From positions 262,169-326,168 of the forward strand of contig NZ_JBAIYU010000007.1 of NCBI RefSeq assembly GCF_036763085.1: DNA of 64,000 bases. The letters are read 5' to 3'. Every line of letters begins with the position of its first letter. Within the stretch, counting starts at the first letter, position 1. Positions 1-7,377 of this stretch are shown here, one piece after another. The notes beneath the pieces were generated by a model. That model was not told the DNA's origin and made no database searches. It saw only the letters and a list, made by a program, of their open reading frames with translations. The translations under genes and the position numbers were made by a program. The stretch comes from JBAIYU01 sp036763085. Its GTDB lineage: Bacteria > Bacillota > Negativicutes > DSM-1736 > Dendrosporobacteraceae.

Positions 1-1
1 T

Positions 2-64
2 AAGATTTTACATATTGACGACTATAGTCTGCATAGAGTGATTCTAATTGAAAAAATGCTATAG
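2..64 (+). CDS. C-terminal end of an unknown protein (partial)
   Basis: An open frame runs from the window edge for 20 codons (ending ...LIEKML) to a TAG, and a strong hairpin terminator follows 8 nt later. That is the expected end of a gene entering from the left. Too little sequence is present to name a family, and the frame may be accidental. Confidence 0.35.
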   Translation, partial: KILHIDDYSLHRVILIEKML

Positions 65-71
65 AAATTGC

Positions 72-113
72 AATAACAAAGGTCAATACCGATAGGTATT
101 GACCTTTGTTATT
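72..113. terminator. Bidirectional terminator
   Basis: Perfect 19-bp inverted repeat (72-90 and 95-113) with a 4-nt loop. It lies between a rightward reading frame ending at 64 and the leftward LUD gene ending at 141. Confidence 0.8.
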
Positions 114-140
114 TTATTAGGCAGATTACTGATGGGTATC

Positions 141-764
141 CTAAAAACCTAATTCTTCCCCTATGAGTACAATGTGAACATCAGTTAGCATTGGCCGTTT
201 ATTCAAGATAGTGGTTACAGTACAGATTCTTGTTGGTAATTGACAATCTACGCAGTTTCCGGTTTTAACACAGGGATTTGGTTTATTTAGCCGTTTATTA
301 TTAAGCGGAGCAGCAGTGGTCTTTATCCGTTGCTGGGCTTGTTCAAGATCTGCTGCTATCTTATTTGTTCCAGCAACAACTATGACTTTTTTTGGTCCAA
401 ATATCATGGCAGCTACTCGATTGCCGACGCCGTCAGTATTAACAAGCTGACCTTGAGCTGTTATCCCGTTGGTGCTAGTAATAAAGACATCTGACATGAG
501 TTGCTGGCGGCGAATTTCTAACACATCTTCAGGTTTAGTACCTGGACGGTTGTGATCTAGTATTTTATGGCCTTGATTTTCTAAGCTATCAATAATACCT
601 AGTTGTTGAACAGTCCAAGATCCACCTACACCGATTACCGATTTTTCCGGTATAAGTGAATAAATGTGTTCGATTGCAGCTTCCCTTGATTCAAAAAAGT
701 CAGCAGTAAAATTATTTTTCCTTAGACGTTCCACAGTTGAATGTACAAGTGAATCAGTGCTCAT
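141..764 (-). CDS. LUD-domain protein (LutC/YkgG family)
   Basis: 207 residues spanning the whole LUD (DUF162) fold. The segments GVGGSWT (about 46-52), ITSTNG (95-100) and VVAGTNKI (129-136) are typical of the LutC/YkgG family, whose best known members work in lactate utilisation. This one carries a C-terminal cysteine cluster (C165, C171, C174, C181; spacing C-x5-C-x2-C-x6-C), the layout of clostridial stand-alone LUD proteins and suggestive of a metal or Fe-S site. There is no lutA or lutB neighbour, so a lactate role is not supported by context. The start has an AGGGGG ribosome site. It is divergent from the HxlR regulator, which may control it. Confidence 0.8.
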   Translation of the reverse strand: MSTDSLVHSTVERLRKNNFTADFFESREAAIEHIYSLIPEKSVIGVGGSWTVQQLGIIDSLENQGHKILDHNRPGTKPEDVLEIRRQQLMSDVFITSTNGITAQGQLVNTDGVGNRVAAMIFGPKKVIVVAGTNKIAADLEQAQQRIKTTAAPLNNKRLNKPNPCVKTGNCVDCQLPTRICTVTTILNKRPMLTDVHIVLIGEELGF

Positions 765-849
765 AGATAAACCCCCTGTAATTTATTAAACTATGATATA
801 ATCATATAAAGTATGGATAAAACATTCAAGTATGCACTTTTTTGCAACA

Positions 850-869
850 TAGTATTACTTTTTATACTA
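850..869. promoter_or_regulatory. Candidate operator of the HxlR regulator
   Basis: Inverted repeat TAGTAT (850-855) and ATACTA (864-869) in the divergent spacer, followed by two GTAACTA direct repeats (871-877, 882-888) just before the HxlR ribosome site. Position and symmetry fit autoregulation; the assignment is inference. Confidence 0.3.
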
Positions 870-900
870 AGTAACTAAATGGTAACTAGGAGGAAGAACC

Positions 901-1278
901 ATGCTCGAATTTCGTAATAAGCAATATAAATGTGAAATGGAAATAACCATCGATATTATTGGCGGTAAGTGGAAGGTACTAATAATTTGGCACTTAGGCA
1001 ACAATAAGGTTATGCGATTTAGTGAATTAAACCGCCTCCATCCTAAATTGACTCAAAAAATGCTTACTCAGCAACTAAGAGAATTAGAACGTGATGGAAT
1101 AATAAAAAGAAAAGTTTATACCCAGGTTCCTCCTAAAGTTGAGTATTCACTTACTTCATTAGGCGAGAAATTAAGACCGATATTGACGTCAATGTGTGAC
1201 TGGGGAAAAGAGTATATTAAGGTTACACCAATTAGCGAAGAGGAAAACACATGTCAAAATAAAGTTACGGAAATTTAA
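901..1278 (+). CDS. HxlR-family winged-helix transcriptional regulator
   Basis: 125 residues covering a complete HxlR domain: the N-terminal CEMEITIDIIGGKWK segment (C11 in the position of the thiol-sensing cysteine of YodB/HypR-type members), IIWHL, then the recognition region LTQKMLTQQLRELERDGI (about 58-75) and the wing VPPKVEYSLTSLG. Such proteins are dimeric DNA-binding repressors or activators answering thiol, aldehyde or quinone stress. An AGGAGG ribosome site lies 7 nt before the ATG. It is divergent from the LUD gene, which is the obvious candidate target. The actual inducer cannot be read from sequence. Confidence 0.88.
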   Translation: MLEFRNKQYKCEMEITIDIIGGKWKVLIIWHLGNNKVMRFSELNRLHPKLTQKMLTQQLRELERDGIIKRKVYTQVPPKVEYSLTSLGEKLRPILTSMCDWGKEYIKVTPISEEENTCQNKVTEI

Positions 1279-1287
1279 AAACAAGTA

Positions 1288-1342
1288 TTGACTCGAACAT
1301 ATGTACTGTAATAGAATATAATCATTATAGTACATATGTTCG
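1288..1342 (+). promoter_or_regulatory. SOS promoter with two LexA (DinR) boxes
   Basis: A -35 TTGACT (1288-1293) and -10 TAGAAT (1312-1317) are separated by 18 bp. The spacer holds CGAACATATGTAC (1294-1306) and a mirror copy GTACATATGTTCG sits at 1330-1342. Each matches the Firmicute LexA consensus GAAC-N4-GTTC with one mismatch, and the two together form a 13-bp-arm inverted repeat. Confidence 0.75.
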
Positions 1343-1355
1343 GGAGAGTGGTTTT

Positions 1356-1622
1356 ATGAAGCTAATTTTAGGTATTGCGTTAGTGTTAAGCTTATGGTCA
1401 ATTACTCCTTTGGTAAGTTCTAATAATTATTTAGAAAGTAATATTTATAGTACTGTAAACGTCAGTGAAGGTGATAGTGTTTGGACTATCGCAGCTAGAC
1501 ACGTATCAGATAAAGAAGACATCAGAAATTTAGTTATGGCAATCCGCGAAGTAAACAAACTGAGTAATAATGCTCAGATTTATCCTGGTCAGGAACTAAA
1601 GATACCTGTTAAGAAGTTATAA
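1356..1622 (+). CDS. SOS-controlled secreted LysM protein, YneA-like
   Basis: 88 residues: an N-terminal hydrophobic signal or anchor (about 1-22) and a single LysM domain (about 33-86, with EGDSVWTIA at the start and YPGQELKIP at the end). YneA of Bacillus has the same plan (membrane anchor plus LysM, about 100 residues), is SOS-induced and delays cell division. Together with the LexA boxes directly upstream this supports a DNA-damage division inhibitor. lexA itself is not adjacent, unlike the usual yneA locus. A plain peptidoglycan-binding protein is the alternative. Confidence 0.65.
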   Translation: MKLILGIALVLSLWSITPLVSSNNYLESNIYSTVNVSEGDSVWTIAARHVSDKEDIRNLVMAIREVNKLSNNAQIYPGQELKIPVKKL

Positions 1623-1929
1623 TAAAACAGGATTTATATAAGTGGGACATATTTTTTTGAGTAAAGCTAATTTTTCAATTCGAAGTAATGGTATTTAACT
1701 TGAATTTTCTTCTTTAAGAGTGTATGATAACTATGGGGACTACTATAGGTAATACTATAGTAGGATGGCAAAGGGTATAGAGGCGGCAAAAGCGAGAGCG
1801 GATCGGAAAGGCTCTCGCTTTTGTGTTGCAAAAATAAAAACTGCCGCATCGTGATAGATGCGGCAGTTTTTATTTTTACGATAAGAAAATATGAATTTTT
1901 CTTTATTTGCAGGCTTTAAGACAGCGATT
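1623..1929. other. 307-nt intergenic region with three successive hairpins
   Basis: No gene seen. Three inverted repeats follow each other: 1740-1748 with 1755-1763 (9 bp), 1787-1799 with 1811-1823 (13 bp, followed by no T-run) and 1836-1850 with 1857-1871 (15 bp, followed by TATTTTT). The last can end transcription from both sides. The first two do not need to be terminators and could belong to a small structured RNA. Confidence 0.5.
1836..1871. terminator. Bidirectional terminator
   Basis: 15-bp perfect stem, 6-nt loop, A-run on the left and T-run on the right. It closes both the rightward transcript from the LysM gene and the leftward gene ending at 1930. Confidence 0.75.
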
Positions 1930-2169
1930 TTAACTGATGTTTTCTAAGGTATTAATATTATCTAGGATAAATGTACTTAGTATCTGTCTAAGATCTGAAG
2001 CGAAAGACACGTTATAACTAGCATCTCCTATATTATTTAACACCTGAGTATTGACAAAATCCTGCAGCTCAGGGGGGAAGTTTAGTATAGGGTTATTTTG
2101 AGCTATATTAGCAAGATTAGCAATAAGAAATACCTCAAGTATATCCCTTGAATCAGGTTGAATAGCCAT
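1930..2169 (-). CDS. Small protein of unknown function (79 aa)
   Basis: I do not recognise the family. The protein is acidic, has no cysteine, no signal peptide and no membrane span; it is rich in Asn, Leu and Ile (segments LIANLANIAQNN and TFILDNINTLENI), pointing to a small helical soluble protein. The gene is supported by a good ribosome site (AAGGGAG, about 7 nt before the ATG) and by the terminator immediately after its stop codon. It stands alone. Homology among spore-forming anaerobes would be the first thing to look for. Confidence 0.55.
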   Translation of the reverse strand: MAIQPDSRDILEVFLIANLANIAQNNPILNFPPELQDFVNTQVLNNIGDASYNVSFASDLRQILSTFILDNINTLENIS

Positions 2170-2351
2170 GCTGGAATCTCCCTTCGCGTATTGTATTTTT
2201 AATACTTTAGTATATTGGAAATGTGCAATATGAGATTTATTTAAAATAATATGTTAAAAATTTAATTAAAATGTTCAATATGGGTTTACTTATTGCCTGT
2301 TAAGCAATACTATGTTATTAGTGAATATTACTTAGGGGGGAGGCTGAAGTT

Positions 2352-2759
2352 ATGCCTAGAATTATTTATTCGAATAATGGTGCTTCGCCTTTTGAACGTT
2401 TATTAGGACATAATCCTGATATACTAGAAGCCTGGAACGAATTGAATAAAAGGTTTTCCTCTAGTTTATTAGACGACGAAATAAAGGAACAAGTACGCCG
2501 CACTTTGGCTTTTTGCAATGGTTGTGAATATCATATGGCACAGGGGAAAGCTATTGTAGAACGCAGTAACAAACGACTGGCTTTAGCTGTTGATTTTGCA
2601 AGAATGGTAACAAATAATCATTTAAATATACGAGATGATGTATTTGACGTTATGAAAGCGGTATTTACAGATGCTGAAATTGCAGAGTTATGCGCATTTA
2701 TTTTCTTTACTAATGCTTCTCATAAATTTGGAGCAACACTAAAACTCAAGCCGGAGTAA
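2352..2759 (+). CDS. AhpD-like / carboxymuconolactone decarboxylase-family protein
   Basis: 135 residues, all helical, with the CMD/AhpD active-site pattern C55-N-G-C58-E-Y-H61 (CxxC followed by a His). Family members are peroxidatic disulfide reductases or decarboxylases; an intact CxxCxxH favours the thiol-redox type. The start has a very strong ribosome site (GGGGGGAGG, 2335-2343). The stop is 15 nt before the DMT transporter gene, so the two are probably one operon. Substrate unknown. Confidence 0.75.
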   Translation: MPRIIYSNNGASPFERLLGHNPDILEAWNELNKRFSSSLLDDEIKEQVRRTLAFCNGCEYHMAQGKAIVERSNKRLALAVDFARMVTNNHLNIRDDVFDVMKAVFTDAEIAELCAFIFFTNASHKFGATLKLKPE

Positions 2760-2774
2760 ATAGAGGGGTATTCT

Positions 2775-3698
2775 ATGCAGCCAGATTCCAACTTATCAAG
2801 AACGGGATTATTTCATCTACTAGTTGTTTACATCGTATGGAGCAGTACTTATCTCGCTATTCGAGTGGCTGTGAGCTTAGGCAGCGGTTTTCCGCCATTT
2901 ATTATGAGCGGGAGCAGATTGCTAACAGCAGCAGCTATTTTATTTTTGATTGCATACTTGTGCAAACAGCGAATAAAGATAACCAAAACTGAGCTAGTTA
3001 ACCTTGCTATATCAGGAACCTTGTTATGGGTTTTTGGTAACGGCTTGGTTATTTGGGCGGAACAGTACGCCAGCTCAAGTTTTGCAGCGCTTGTTGTATC
3101 TTCAAGTCCTATTTGGGTTACTTTATTTGAATCTGTGATGTACAGGAAAAAACCTAGTGTTACATTAACTATTGCACTACTTACTGGTTTTTTAGGTATT
3201 GGAGTGCTTATGTATCCTGCACTTAGTAAAGGTATTTCAACAGAAATTACCGCAGGTATAGCACTGGTATGTTCGGCAATATGCTGGTCGATAGGGTCAA
3301 TTTATCAGAGCAGAAATCCAGTCAATCTGTCAAGTCATACTGCTTCTGCCTATCAGCATGTGGCTGCTTGTGTTGGCTTTTTCTTTATCTCGCTTTTATT
3401 TCAGGAGCCTGCTCCTGCCCCAACGCAAAATGCCTACATTGCGTGGTTATATCTAATTGTTTTTGGTTCAGTTTTTGCATTTACGTCATTTGTTTCGGTA
3501 CTTAAGCTACTGCCAATTCAGATTGCTATGACATTTGCTTATGTCAATCCTGTGCTAGCGTTGTTTCTCGGATGGTTTATTCTTGATGAACCTGTAACTA
3601 GTTGGACAATTGGCGGCGCAGTATTGGTAATCTCAAGTGTCGCTGGTATATTCAGCGATCGCTATAAACCTAAAATGCATATTGCAGCTGAATGCTAA
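2775..3698 (+). CDS. EamA-family (DMT) transporter
   Basis: 307 residues with ten predicted membrane helices arranged as two EamA repeats (about 12-145 and 160-292). Recognisable family segments are VVYIVWSSTYLAIRVAV near the start, FMSGSRLL-type TM2, and AYVNPVLALFLGW with a following DEP in the second repeat. These inner-membrane carriers export amino acids, purines or other metabolites; the substrate cannot be read. It follows the AhpD-like gene by 15 nt and ends in its own terminator. Confidence 0.88.
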   Translation: MQPDSNLSRTGLFHLLVVYIVWSSTYLAIRVAVSLGSGFPPFIMSGSRLLTAAAILFLIAYLCKQRIKITKTELVNLAISGTLLWVFGNGLVIWAEQYASSSFAALVVSSSPIWVTLFESVMYRKKPSVTLTIALLTGFLGIGVLMYPALSKGISTEITAGIALVCSAICWSIGSIYQSRNPVNLSSHTASAYQHVAACVGFFFISLLFQEPAPAPTQNAYIAWLYLIVFGSVFAFTSFVSVLKLLPIQIAMTFAYVNPVLALFLGWFILDEPVTSWTIGGAVLVISSVAGIFSDRYKPKMHIAAEC

Positions 3699-3713
3699 AG
3701 ATATTGAATTCCG

Positions 3714-3745
3714 AAAAAAGACTTGATGAGTAATCAAGTCTTTTT
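3714..3745 (+). terminator. Terminator of the DMT operon
   Basis: 13-bp perfect stem (3715-3727 with 3733-3745), 5-nt loop, ending in a T-run. Confidence 0.85.
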
Positions 3746-3747
3746 AT

Positions 3748-3842
3748 ACGATAAAAAAGAATAAACCTTCTTACTTACATGCATAGTGGCAGTATCGATT
3801 TGCGCTGACTCCAAGGCTCGGAGCAAGCTGTTTTCTCTTTAT
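3748..3842 (+). repeat. Dispersed intergenic repeat, copy A
   Basis: Shares with copies B, C and D a right-hand core of the form AAGGCTCGGnGCAAGC followed by a T-rich TTTTCTTTAT-like end, and a left-hand ACGGtAAGAA...CTTTCTTAC-like hairpin. It directly follows the DMT terminator. Copy A is one of the more diverged. Confidence 0.5.
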
Positions 3843-3931
3843 TTATCGCTTATCTTAATAATACTCAGTAGTAATTGAAAAGGTGCGATATTAATTTTTG
3901 TAAAGGCTCATATAGATTTTTCTAAGGAGCA

Positions 3932-3982
3932 TTGATTATTTATGACTTTATAGCATATAATTTAATCAATCGATTAATTAAA
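3932..3982 (+). promoter_or_regulatory. Promoter and palindromic operator of the TetR-exporter operon
   Basis: -35 TTGATT (3932-3937), 18-bp spacer, perfect -10 TATAAT (3956-3961). A 22-bp near-perfect palindrome (3961-3982; left arm TTTAATCAATC, right arm GATTAATTAAA, one mismatch) starts at the last base of the -10. A TetR dimer here would block transcription, so autorepression by the first gene is likely. Confidence 0.7.
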
Positions 3983-4001
3983 ACTTTTGGGGGATCTAAA
4001 T

Positions 4002-4595
4002 TTGGATAATGACAGCAGGCTGAAATTAATTGAAGCGGCAACGATACTTTTTGCGCAAAAAGGACTAGCGGGTGTTTCTATTAGGGAAATAGCAAAGCAA
4101 GCAGGCGTAAACAGTGCACTTATTTCCTACCATTTTGAAGGAAAGGAAGGGCTTTATGCGGCTGTTCTGGAACATCAGCTTTTCTTTATGTCGGAGATAG
4201 TTAAAAGGATAAACAATGATCATTTATCGCCAAGTGAGCAAATCAAAGAGTATGCGAGCGCTGTTTTAGGATTGCATCAACGTTCGCCAATGCTTGTTAG
4301 ATTTATTTATAGTGAGCTATTTAATCCTTCACCCTGCTTTGAGATGATGAAGCAAAAGTTTTTTGCAAAGCTATTTCAGGCACTAAAGGGGATAATTACT
4401 GATGGAATTGTTAAGAGGCAGTTTAGAGCGGACCTTAATCCCGAGAAAGCAGTAATTTCGCTTGTTGGTATTATGAATTTTTATTTTATATCGCGACCCA
4501 TAACTAAAAATATTATTACTGAAGATGCCAGTGACCAACAATACATTGACCAGGCGGTAGAAATATATTTAAGAGGTATTGTAAGGAGGGGGTAA
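4002..4595 (+). CDS. TetR-family regulator of the adjoining exporter (CecR-like)
   Basis: N-terminal TetR helix-turn-helix (GVSIREIAKQAGVNSALISYHF, in part) followed by an all-helical ligand-binding half. The best start is the TTG at 4002 (197 residues), because GGGGGAT at 3989-3995 is correctly spaced for it; the TTG at 3987 would overlap that ribosome site. It heads an operon with HlyD, two ABC ATPases and an ABC-2 permease, spaced or overlapped by only a few bases. In E. coli the analogous ybhGFSR exporter is controlled by CecR (YbiH), also a TetR protein, so repression relieved by an exported toxic compound is a reasonable reading. Confidence 0.85.
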   Translation: MDNDSRLKLIEAATILFAQKGLAGVSIREIAKQAGVNSALISYHFEGKEGLYAAVLEHQLFFMSEIVKRINNDHLSPSEQIKEYASAVLGLHQRSPMLVRFIYSELFNPSPCFEMMKQKFFAKLFQALKGIITDGIVKRQFRADLNPEKAVISLVGIMNFYFISRPITKNIITEDASDQQYIDQAVEIYLRGIVRRG

Positions 4596-4596
4596 G

Positions 4597-5571
4597 ATGG
4601 ATAATAAAAAATTGATAGTAGTGTTAGTGCTTTTTGTTATGTTAGCTGGAGCTGCCGGGTACAAACTATTTCTCCGGACCGAAGAAGGAATTACTGCTAC
4701 AGGAACCGTTGAAGTTACCAAAGTAGATATAACTCCAAAGGTAAGCGGATATCTAAATGAGCTGACCATTAGAGAAGGAGATTTTGTTGAAGCGGGGCAG
4801 CAGGTAGTTCGAATTATGCGTCCTGATCTTGAAGCCCAGGTTTTGCGTGATACAGCGGCATTAGAAAAGGCCGATGTGCAGTTAACTGATTTAAAGAAAG
4901 GCTCACGAAAACAAGAACAGGCGCAAGCGTCTGCTAATTTAGCGGCAGCTGAGGCTATGTTTGAAAAGGCTAAAAATGACTATGAACGATATCAACAGTT
5001 ATTCCATAGCAGCGCTATATCCAGGCAGCAGCTTGATATGGCTAAGTCATCCTATGAGGTTGCCTACAATTCACTCATCGCAGCAAAGGCTCAACAAAAT
5101 TTAATCGAAGAGGGCAGCCGCCCGGATGTGATAACTGCTCAGCAATTAGAGGTTGAAAGAAACAAGGCGATACTCGCGGTTAGTAAAACGGCCTTAGCAG
5201 ACACGTTAATTGTCAGCCCGTTAAAAGGACCAGTCATTTCTAAAAACTTTGAAAACGGCGAATATGTAAGCGCTGGCAGTCCAATCGCTACTATAGCAGA
5301 TTTAAGGGACTGCTGGATAAAAGTATATATAGCTTCAACTCAGCTTGGACTAATCAAAATAGGTCAACCTGTAACTATTAAAATAGACTCTTTTCCCGGA
5401 AAGGTTTTCAAAGGCGAAATTAAGGAAATAAGTCAAAATGCTGAATTTACACCGCGGCAAAGCATAACGCAGCAGGAACGTGCTAATACCGTTTTTGCTG
5501 TAAAAATTAAAATTGATAATGAAGAAGGAATTTTAAAGCCAGGTATGCCCGCAGATGTGGTGATTAAATGA
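4597..5571 (+). CDS. HlyD-family periplasmic adaptor (YbhG-like)
   Basis: 324 residues: one N-terminal membrane anchor (about 5-24), a split biotinyl-lipoyl-like domain (first half GTVEVTKVDITPKVSGYL, in part; second half near 205-245), a long coiled-coil hairpin (about 85-195, rich in Ala, Gln, Lys) and a C-terminal beta-barrel region ending in GMPADVVIK. This is the membrane-fusion subunit joining the ABC exporter to an outer-membrane channel, which implies a diderm envelope. A very strong AGGAGGGGG site precedes the ATG, 1 nt after the TetR stop. The gene overlaps the first ATPase by 4 nt (ATGA). No outer-membrane channel gene is nearby. Confidence 0.87.
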   Translation: MDNKKLIVVLVLFVMLAGAAGYKLFLRTEEGITATGTVEVTKVDITPKVSGYLNELTIREGDFVEAGQQVVRIMRPDLEAQVLRDTAALEKADVQLTDLKKGSRKQEQAQASANLAAAEAMFEKAKNDYERYQQLFHSSAISRQQLDMAKSSYEVAYNSLIAAKAQQNLIEEGSRPDVITAQQLEVERNKAILAVSKTALADTLIVSPLKGPVISKNFENGEYVSAGSPIATIADLRDCWIKVYIASTQLGLIKIGQPVTIKIDSFPGKVFKGEIKEISQNAEFTPRQSITQQERANTVFAVKIKIDNEEGILKPGMPADVVIK

Positions 5572-6494
5572 TTGCATTAAGCGATTTAAGTAAGAACTTT
5601 ACTGGTAAGGCGGCAGTAAATGACGTAACGCTTACAGTAAATGAAGGAGAAATATTTGGGTTAGTAGGCCCAGATGGTGCAGGAAAAACAACCCTAATTC
5701 GAATGCTTACTGGCGTTTTAGAATTAACGAGCGGCACAATAACAATCATGGGTAAAACCAGCCCAGAGGAAATAAAGTCCCAAATTGGCTATGTCCCGCA
5801 AAAGTTCAGTCTATATCGCGACCTTACAGTGATTGAAAATATTCATTTAATTGGTTCTCTCTATGGTGCCGATCGATTAGCTATCGATACTTTAGCCCAA
5901 GAAATACTTACGTTTACAAATCTTTGGACTTTCAAGGACAGACTTAGTGATAATTTATCAGGGGGAATGAAGCAGAAGCTGGCATTAGCGGCTGGTTTAA
6001 TGCATAAACCAAAACTGCTTTTTTTAGACGAGCCAACTACTGGTGTTGACCCTGTTTCAAGACGTGAATTTTGGCAAATGCTTTATCGTCTTAATAAAGA
6101 AGGAATGACTGTTTTTGTATCTACTCCGTATATGGATGAAGCAGAACTATGTACTAGGATAGCCTTTATGGACAATGGCAGAATTGTATGCTGCGCAACA
6201 CCTCAAGAACTTCGCAAGGATTACCAGTACCAAGTTCTAGAACTGCAAGCTGAAGGCAAAGAGATTAAAAAGTATCTTAGTGATTGCCCAATTCTCGACA
6301 TTAATTCCTTTGGCAATAAGCATCATCTGGTGGTAAAGGATGCTGCTTCCTCAAGCGAGCACATTTCTGAAGCGCTTAAGATAGCTGGCAAAAAGGTCAT
6401 CTCTTTAAAGGAAGTTGAGCCGACTTTAGAAGATGTGTTTGTAGCTATGGCACAAGGAGGTATCCATGGCGGAGTTAGCGATACGGACAAATAA
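5568..6494 (+). CDS. ABC exporter ATPase, first half (YbhF N-domain-like), H-loop altered
   Basis: 308 residues with Walker A GPDGAGKTT (about 34-42), Q-loop VPQKFSLY, signature LSGGMKQK, Walker B LLFLDEPTTGVDP. The residue after Walker B switch is unusual: the H-loop reads VSTPYMDEAE, with Pro where ATPases of this type have His. The same type of change is known in the N-terminal ATPase half of YbhF. This suggests an asymmetric heterodimer in which this subunit contributes a weak or inactive catalytic site. It overlaps HlyD by 4 nt and the next ATPase by 29 nt, so translation is coupled. Confidence 0.88.
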   Translation: MIALSDLSKNFTGKAAVNDVTLTVNEGEIFGLVGPDGAGKTTLIRMLTGVLELTSGTITIMGKTSPEEIKSQIGYVPQKFSLYRDLTVIENIHLIGSLYGADRLAIDTLAQEILTFTNLWTFKDRLSDNLSGGMKQKLALAAGLMHKPKLLFLDEPTTGVDPVSRREFWQMLYRLNKEGMTVFVSTPYMDEAELCTRIAFMDNGRIVCCATPQELRKDYQYQVLELQAEGKEIKKYLSDCPILDINSFGNKHHLVVKDAASSSEHISEALKIAGKKVISLKEVEPTLEDVFVAMAQGGIHGGVSDTDK

Positions 6495-7377
6495 TTTAAC
6501 GCGCAAGTTTGGCAGCTTTACGGCAGTTGATAATATAAATCTTGAAATAAAAAAAGGCAGCATATATGGTTTTTTAGGACCCAATGGGTCAGGAAAGTCC
6601 ACAACAATTAGAATGTTATGCGGTATTCTCGAGCCGACTTCCGGCAGTGGGACAGTCTTAGGTCTTGATATTGCTCGAGATAATGATGAAATAAAATCTC
6701 AAATTGGGTATATGTCGCAAAAATTTAGCTTGTATAATGATCTAACTATTATGGAAAATCTCGAATTTTATGCCGGTATGTACGGTATCTCGGGAGCTGT
6801 TAAAAAGCAAAGAATAGAAGAAATGTTAACAATGGCTGGCCTTAAAGGGCGGGAAAATGAGCTTACTATTAATTTATCAGGCGGATGGAAACAGCGTTTA
6901 GCGCTAGGATGTTCCATTCTGCATAACCCGCCGATATTATTTTTAGATGAGCCCACTGGCGGAGTTGACCCCAAAGCGCGGCGGATGTTTTGGGATATTA
7001 TTTATAGCATGGCTGTTCAGGGGACTACAATTATGGTAACAACCCACTTTATGGACGAAGCTGAGCATTGTGACGAAATAGGATTCATTTACCAGGGAGG
7101 CCTAATTGCTTCTGGGACACCAGAGCAGCTTAAAGAGAACATTACCGGAACTTTGGTTGAAATTTCTGCTGCTGACCCTATTGAAATGCTACAATCACTA
7201 AACTCAGCTGAATTACCTCTGCTAGATGCATATGTTTTTGGCAGCAAGCTGCATGTGCTTGTTAATCAGCAAAATCTTCTGCAGCTTTCATCGTGGCAAT
7301 ATAAAATAATAGCCCCTACGATGGAGGACGTTTTTGTTCAATATGTTAAGCATCATCGAAAGGAGGGTGATATATGA
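6466..7377 (+). CDS. ABC exporter ATPase, second half (YbhF C-domain-like)
   Basis: 303 residues with an intact set of motifs: Walker A GPNGSGKST, Q-loop MSQKFSLYND, signature LSGGWKQR, Walker B ILFLDEPTGGVDP and H-loop TTHFMDEAE. In enterobacteria the two ATPases are fused as YbhF; here they are separate genes. The start is fixed by AAGGAGG seven bases before the ATG, inside the 3' end of the preceding gene. It overlaps the permease gene by 4 nt (ATGA). Confidence 0.88.
   Translation: MAELAIRTNNLTRKFGSFTAVDNINLEIKKGSIYGFLGPNGSGKSTTIRMLCGILEPTSGSGTVLGLDIARDNDEIKSQIGYMSQKFSLYNDLTIMENLEFYAGMYGISGAVKKQRIEEMLTMAGLKGRENELTINLSGGWKQRLALGCSILHNPPILFLDEPTGGVDPKARRMFWDIIYSMAVQGTTIMVTTHFMDEAEHCDEIGFIYQGGLIASGTPEQLKENITGTLVEISAADPIEMLQSLNSAELPLLDAYVFGSKLHVLVNQQNLLQLSSWQYKIIAPTMEDVFVQYVKHHRKEGDI

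Noticed and set aside
1667..1849. 60-codon minus-strand frame
   Set aside because: Covers the hairpin region, composition Ser/Leu/Tyr-rich without ribosome site; likely accidental.
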